A model generated the notes under the pieces. The model ran no database searches, was not told the origin of the DNA, and was given only the letters and a program-made list of their open reading frames with translations. Of a stretch of 64,000 bases of DNA, positions 58,245-64,000 are shown piece after piece (the first letter of the stretch is position 1; every line of letters starts with the position of its first letter). The DNA is from Diphasiastrum complanatum (taxonomy: Eukaryota > Streptophyta > Lycopodiopsida > Lycopodiales > Lycopodiaceae), in assembly GCA_029204225.1 (NCBI GenBank), contig MU831565.1, forward strand, positions 62,001 to 126,000. The letters are read 5' to 3'. A program made the translations under genes and the position numbers.

Positions 58245-61200
58245 ATGGGTTCAATTGGAGCCTATCTTCCTGAGGCTAGTGAAGGGTAAATTCTAATAAT
58301 TATTCAACTTGGAAAGTAAGAATGGAGTCACTACTAGTGCTCCAAGATATATTTGATCTTATCATAGGAGAGGAAGAAGAACCTCAAGGAGGTCAAGATC
58401 AAGTGAGGTACAAAAAAGAGAGCTAGACTAGCATTACATTGCTTGAAAATGAATGTTAGTAATGAACTTCTAAAGGAAGTAGCATCTTGTACCTCGGCCA
58501 AGGAGGCATGGAACTACCTCAAAGGGATTTATGAATCCAAAAATACCTCTAGATTGCTTATGATTAAAAATAAAGTTCTTCAAAGCATTAGAGGGAGTGA
58601 TGAGAGTGCTCAAGAGTATGTCTTGAGAATTAAATCTCTGAACAAAGAACTTTCCATCATTAGTGAGGGTATTCATGATGAAGAACAATCATTTTGAATG
58701 GTCTTGGAGATGAGTTCTCCAATCTTGTACAAAGCTTTGCTATTCAAGATGCACTACCTTCCATAGACAACCTTCATAGTGTGCTTGTAGCCAAGGAGAG
58801 TAGGATCCTTCATGTCAAGCAAAGGATTGGATCCTTAAAGTTGCATGATGGTGATGAGAAGGCAAACTTCTCAAGCAAGGGAAAGGCAAAGTCAAAGAAG
58901 AAGATCCAACACAAGGAGACCAGGAATGATGATCAACCATCAAGCTCCAAAGGTGGAAAGAAGAATAAATCCAAACTCAAGTGCTTCTTTTGTGGAAAGA
59001 AGGGGCACTTTGCATCCGAGTGTTTCAAGAAGAAGAATGCACAAGGAGAGAGCAAACAAGGCAACCTCACTCTTGAGGAAGATGAGGATGAAGTGGATTC
59101 ATCCTTGATGGCTTCTACATCAACATCAAAGAGCTACTCCAATGACACATGGTGGATTGATAGTGGGGCTAGTTCCCACGTGACATTCCAAAAGGATTCT
59201 TTCTCAACTCTTGTACCTTTTGTAGGTTGCAAAAAGTCTATTCTAATAGCAAGTGATCAAGAATGTAGAATAGATGGAGTGGGAACTATTCCCTTAAGTC
59301 TTGGATTCTCTAAAAGAGTAGATCTTGATAATGTACTCTATGTTCCTACACTCACTAAGAATTTGTTAAGTGTAGGACAAATGATGGATGATGGTTTAGA
59401 TGTCCATTTTAAGCAAGGAGTTTGCTCCATAATGATGAATACTTGCATTGTAAAGGGATTCAAGCAAGGAAGGCTTTTAAGCTAGATGCTAATGTTTTTC
59501 TTGGAAGTGTGAACATGGTGAAGGAGGAGCTCAATCAAGTGGAGCTTTGGCATAAGAGGTTGGGCCACCCCAACTTCAAATCTATGGAGATGCTATGCAC
59601 CAAGTATCTTGCTCTCGGCCTTCCAAAGACACTCTCAAAGTGTGGAAAAACTTGTGAAGCTTGTAGCCTCTCAAAGGTACATAAGCTACCTTTTGATATC
59701 TCTTCCACTAGATCTACAAAAGCATTAGATCTTATTCATAGTGATGTGCACTCTTTTTCTCAAGAATCTAATGGAGGTGCATCTATGTATGTATCTTTTA
59801 TTGACGATTACTCTAGATACACTTGGATTGAACTTTTGGATTCCAAAAGTAAAGTGTTTGGAGCTTTTGTTAAGTTCAAAACTCTAGTTGAAAATCAACT
59901 TGATGCTAGAGGAGTGATAATGGTGGAGAGTATATCTCCACCAAGGTGATAGAGTTTTGTAAATCCAATGGCATTAAGAGAGAACTTACATGTACTTATA
60001 GTCCCCAACAAAATGGAATAGCCAAGAGGATGAATGGAACACTATGTGAGTGTGCTAAGGCTTTAAGGTTAGATGCATCTCTACCTAAGTCCTTTTGGGG
60101 AGAGGCTATTATTTGTGCAACTTATTTGTGTAATAGATTGCCATGTAAGCCCATTGGAGGCATAACATCTTATGAGGCTCTATCTTGTAAGAAGCTGAAT
60201 CTTAAAGATCTAAGAATTTTCAGATCTACTTGCTATGTTTTTCAAGCATTAGATACAAGAAAAAAGGATGATCCTACTTCTATTAAAGGGATCTTTGTTG
60301 GTTATGCTGAAAATAGCAAAGGATATAGAGTCTATAATCCTATCACTAAGATTTTAGTGAGTAGAGATGTTACTTTTTATGAGGTAACTAATTCAAGTTG
60401 AATGAGAAAGCTTCTAATCCATCTTATGTCAAAGGAACTTGTAAGGTTTGAGGAGGAGCCTACATGTGATCAAGATCTTGAAGATCCATCTCAAGATCCG
60501 AGGACTCCAAGGAGATCTACAAGAAGGAAGGTCGAGCCCTCAAGGCTCACCTATGTTGACAAAGGTGAACAAAGGGAATATCTACATTCACTTACCTCTT
60601 ACACTTTTCTAACTTCTATGTTTGATGAGCCAAGTTGCTTTCAAGAAGCTATGGAGTCACAAGAATGGAGGGATGCCATGCAAAAGGAGTATGATGCTCT
60701 TATGGAGAATCATACATGGAAGCTTGTGGATCTTCCTCAAGGAAGAAAGCCACTTGATTGCAAATGGATCTATAGATTGAAGTACAATCAAGATGGGAGC
60801 ATCAACAAACTCAGGGCAAGGCTAGTGTCAAAGGGGTTCTTGCATACCAAGGGAGTAGATTTCGATGAAACTTGTGCTCCTGTTGCTAAGTTAGTTTCCA
60901 TAAGGTTGATTATTTCTCTTGCAACTACTTTCAATTGGCCTCTATTTCAACTTGATGTGACTAATGCTTTTCTCAATGGATATTTGGAAGAGGAGATTTT
61001 CATGAGGCAACCCGAGGGCTTCATCAAAGAAGATCAAGAGAAAAAAAGTGTGTTTGTTGCTAAGAAGCCTTTATGGGCTTAAGCAAGCACCTAAAGCTTG
61101 GTACTCTAGGTTGAATACCTTCTTAAACTCTATTAAGTTTGTTGTAAGTGCTTATGATCCTTCTTTGTACTTAAGATTTAATGATGATAAAATCATCATT

Positions 61201-62157
61201 CTCATTTTGTATGTTGATGACATTATCCTTAGTGGAAATGATCTTGACGGTATACAAGAAGTGAAAGTAGCATTGTTTAAGGAGTTTAAGATGGTAGATC
61301 TTGGTAATTTTCATTTCATATTAGGAATAGAAGTTTCAAGAGGCAAGGATTTGAGTTTTATTTGTCAATCCAAATATGCTTCTTCTATCTTAGAAAATTT
61401 TGAAATTAAAGATTGTAAAGGAGTAGAAACTCCTATGGAGCAAATTGTAAAAGTTTCCAATAGTGATGATGAAGCATCCTTTGAGGACATCACACTATAT
61501 AGGAGACTTGTAGGCTCCTTGATCTATCTTAGTATAACTAGACCTGATCTAAGTGGCAAACTAAGCCAATCTATGGAAAATCCATTAGTTTGTCATTGGA
61601 AAATGCAAAAAGGGTGTTGAGGTACATCTCGGCCACCAAGAACTTTGGCATTTCATATGATGGATCTAATCTAGCCTTAAGGGCATATATGGATGCTGAT
61701 TTTGCAAGTGATAAGGTGGATAGGAGGTCCATAAGTGCTTTTGTTACCTTTCTTTGCAATGGCATAGTGTCTTGGCTTTCCAAAAAGCAAGATACTATCC
61801 CTCTATCTTCAATTGAATCGGAATACAAGGCACTAACATCCACAACAAAAGAGATTCTATGGTTGAAGAGACTTTTGGTAGAGTTGCAAGTCATGGAGGC
61901 CGAGGAGCAACCAATAATATTTTGTGACAACCAATCAAGCCAAGCATTAGCAACCAATCCCACATTTCATGCAAGGAGCAAGCACATAGAGATTGCTCAC
62001 CATTTTGTGAGGGAAAAGATTCAAGCAACGGAGAACATCATGTGTCTTCTTCAGATTGACTTGCTGATCTACTCACTAAAGCCTTGCCAAAGGCTTCATT
62101 TATCAAGTTAAGATCAGCCTTAGGTGTTGTAGATAGATGTACTATAATTGTATCATG
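58245..62157 (+). pseudogene. Copia B gag-pol, many frameshifts
   Basis: Gag starts MGSIGAYLPEASEG at 58245 and is broken near 58290, 58410 and 58690. The zinc knuckle CFFCGKKGHFASEC (58980), protease WWIDSGASSHV (59151) and integrase GHPNFKSME (59560) follow. The second integrase Asp region (RSDNGGEY type) near 59915 is scrambled by a shift, and the Glu region reads NGIAKRMNG. RT has YVDDIILSG near 61210 after a shift near 61050. RNase H carries YMDADFASDK near 61687, where the family usually has SDSDFAGD, and ends with a shifted tail near 62030. About ten lesions make it the most decayed of the copia elements with both termini. The gag N-terminus may derive from family A and the rest from family B. 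Confidence 0.9.
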
Positions 62158-62174
62158 AAAAAATTGAGGAGGAG

Positions 62175-62841
62175 TGTTAGAATTTACCAATTTTCACATG
62201 GTTTTTATGAATATTAGACATCTATGTGGATCCACACATGTGAGGACCTGTCCACACGTGTGAAATGACACTTGTAATATTCAGATCCATTTTTATTAGC
62301 TTTCATTTGAGTCTAATGTGACATCTCCTAAATTATAGGAGTTAGGTGCTACATTTTAGGAATCTAGATGGTCAACACAAACCACCAATGGATGATGTGG
62401 CAAACTTGATAGATCTTATCCAAAGTGGATATGGATAAGTACAATGAGCTGTCCCACACGTGTTGGATGTAGCTTAGAGAGAGATTATAGTGAATTTGTA
62501 CTTGATCCACGATGGATCCATTATTGAGCTAATGATGAGAAATCTTGGTTTTTGAAGCTATCATTGTGTTTTGACTCTCTTAAGCACTTTCTTTTTGAAT
62601 GAATGCTTTATAAATGATAAGTAAACTATTTCTCTATTATCAGGCCGTACAGAAGCTGTTCTTCACACGTGTGAAGCCGTGGATCATCTTTTTTTATTGT
62701 TCTTGCTTGGAAACACAAAGATTGTCAAGTATAAGCTAGATTTGGAAGCTAGTCTTGATATAGATCAAAATCCCAAGCTACCAATCACTCTTTGTGATCA
62801 TTTGTAGATCAATTTCAGTCCATAAACTTTGAAATTTGACA
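62175..62841 (+). repeat. LTR-B, 3' LTR of body B
   Basis: TGTTAGAATTTACC … AAATTTGACA, 667 bp, preceded by the polypurine tract AAAAATTGAGGAGGAG. Only distantly like LTR-A. Palindrome at 62662-62675, with further CACACGTGTG words near 62253. It abuts copia A gag in the middle of a codon run. Confidence 0.85.
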
Positions 62842-64000
62842 GAGAGTAGGCTTCTACACCTCAAGACAAGAAGGGATGGCATGTCACTTAATGGAGGAGA
62901 GGAGAAAGCAAACTTTACATCTAAAGGCAAGAAGAAGCAACATCCATTCAAGAAGAATCAAGGCAAGGAGGCCGAGATGAAGAATGGAGGATCTACTTCC
63001 AAAGGCAAGGTAAAGAATAAGGCAAAACTCAAGTGTTTCTTTTGTGGAAAGAAAGGACACTTTGCCTCAGAATGCTACTTGAAGAAGAATCAACAAGCCA
63101 ATGGAGATCAAGGGAACATTGCTCAAGAGGAAGAGGATGAGGATGGATTCAACACATCCTTAGCGGTTGCATCTACACCAACTTCAAGTCAAGACACATG
63201 GTGGATAGGTAGTGGGGCTAGTTCCCACATGTCTTTTAGCAAGCATTATTTTTCTACTCTTCTATCTTGTAATGACTCTAAGAAGTCAATATACACTGGT
63301 GGTGATCAAGCATGCAAGATAGATGGCATAGGATCTATACCTCTTTGCTTAGGCACATCTAAAATGATAGATCTAGATAATGTTTTGTATGTTCCTACCA
63401 TTTCAAGAAACTTGCTTGGTGTAGGAAATTCAATGGACAATGGACTAGATGTACATTTCAAGAATGGAGTTTGTTCCATCTTGAAAAATGATAAGTGCAT
63501 AGCTAGTTGCATTAAGCAAGGTAGACTTTTCAAGTTGGATGCTAATGTTGCAAATGAAAGTGTGAACTTGGCTGGGGAGGAGCTAACTCAAGTGGAGCTT
63601 TGGCATAAGAGATTAGGCCATCCTAATCTTCAATCTATGGAGTCAATGGCAAGCAAGGAACTAGCTCTCGGCCTACCAAGAGCTTTCAAGAAGTGTGGAA
63701 AGATGTGTGAGGCATGTGGCCTTGCAAAGTCAGACAAATCTTCTTACAAGAGATCTTCATCAAGATCTCTCTCTCCCTTGGATCTCATACATTCTGATGT
63801 ACATAGGTTTTCACATGCAAGTAATGGAGGTGCCTTGATGTATGTAACTTTTATAGATGATTGTACTAGATTCACATGGATTGAGCTACTATCAAAGAAA
63901 GGTCTTGTTTATGAAGCTTTCATTAAGTTCAAGTCTCTAGTAGAGAAACAACTTAGTACTTCCATCAAAGCACTAAGATGTGAAAATGGGCATGTGAAGG
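62842..64000 (+). pseudogene. Copia A gag-protease-integrase, cut by LTR-B and by the window end
   Basis: One frame stays open from the LTR-B border to base 64000 (an ATG lies at 62881). It starts inside Gag (ESRLLHLKTRRDG), equivalent to B Gag AKESRILHVKQR. The zinc knuckle CFFCGKKGHFASEC is near 63034. The protease reads WWIGSGASSHM near 63199, with the catalytic Asp replaced by Gly. The integrase zinc part has HKRLGHPNLQ … CEACGLAKS, and the core has TFIDDCTRF near 63850 and KALRCENG near 63972, where the second catalytic Asp is Glu. The last 98 bases match 9601-9698, which keeps the Asp (RCDNG). No stop has yet arisen in about 386 codons, so decay is recent or the changes are isolated. 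Confidence 0.9.

Overview
The window looks like land-plant nuclear DNA that is almost wholly built from LTR retrotransposons. Ty1/copia elements carry initiator-Met-type primer binding sites (TGGTATCAGAGC). Ty3/gypsy elements carry a TGGCGC-GTTGCCGG-type primer site and an extra ORF behind integrase, as in the plant Athila/Tat branch. Long TC/GA microsatellites, a GT-AG intron and AATAAA signals fit this. I cannot name the species and see no rRNA, tRNA or CRISPR.

Layout. 1-1154: unassigned DNA with two weak exon-like pieces. 1155-5400: decayed copia 'F'. 5677-9600: 5'-truncated gypsy 'G1', joined abruptly to a copia 'A' integrase at 9600. 9601-13794: copia A, broken by a GC-richer insert (9699-10084) and a 613-bp solo LTR (11073-11685). 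13795-14125 and 21833-22367: two halves of one gypsy integrase ('H'). 14126-20553 (minus) and 22368-34368 (plus): near-identical copia elements C1 and C2. 24969-30540: C4, a young element nested in the gag of C2. 34400-36802: E5, a deletion derivative of family C. About 36807-53036: gypsy 'G2' with gag, pol and a third ORF, split by copia D (41295-47444, minus). 53055-53660: more copia F debris. 54022-54642 (minus): the one convincing host gene, a two-exon, 79-residue secreted cysteine-rich peptide. 54650-55430: tandem repeats upstream of it. 56563-64000: two copia families spliced together (LTR-A, body B, LTR-B, body A).

Main discoveries. (1) C4 has near-perfect family C U5, primer site, leader and gag, but its pol is replaced by an open, strongly diverged reading frame in which the RT signature YVDD reads YDGG. 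It transposed recently, so it is probably a trans-mobilised partner of family C. (2) C1 and C2 have exchanged flanks: their target-site duplications and the split gypsy integrase fit only if the stretch between them was inverted. (3) A perfect 14-bp palindrome containing a G-box (TTCACACGTGTGAA) recurs 13 times, in LTRs or leaders of otherwise distinct copia families. (4) A cysteine-rich peptide gene lies between transposons.

How the parts relate. C1 and C2 encode single gag-pol polyproteins but carry frameshifts. C4 and E5 keep the cis signals (LTRs, primer site) and would depend on such proteins. G1 and G2 share stop codons and so descend from the same dead or dying gypsy lineage.
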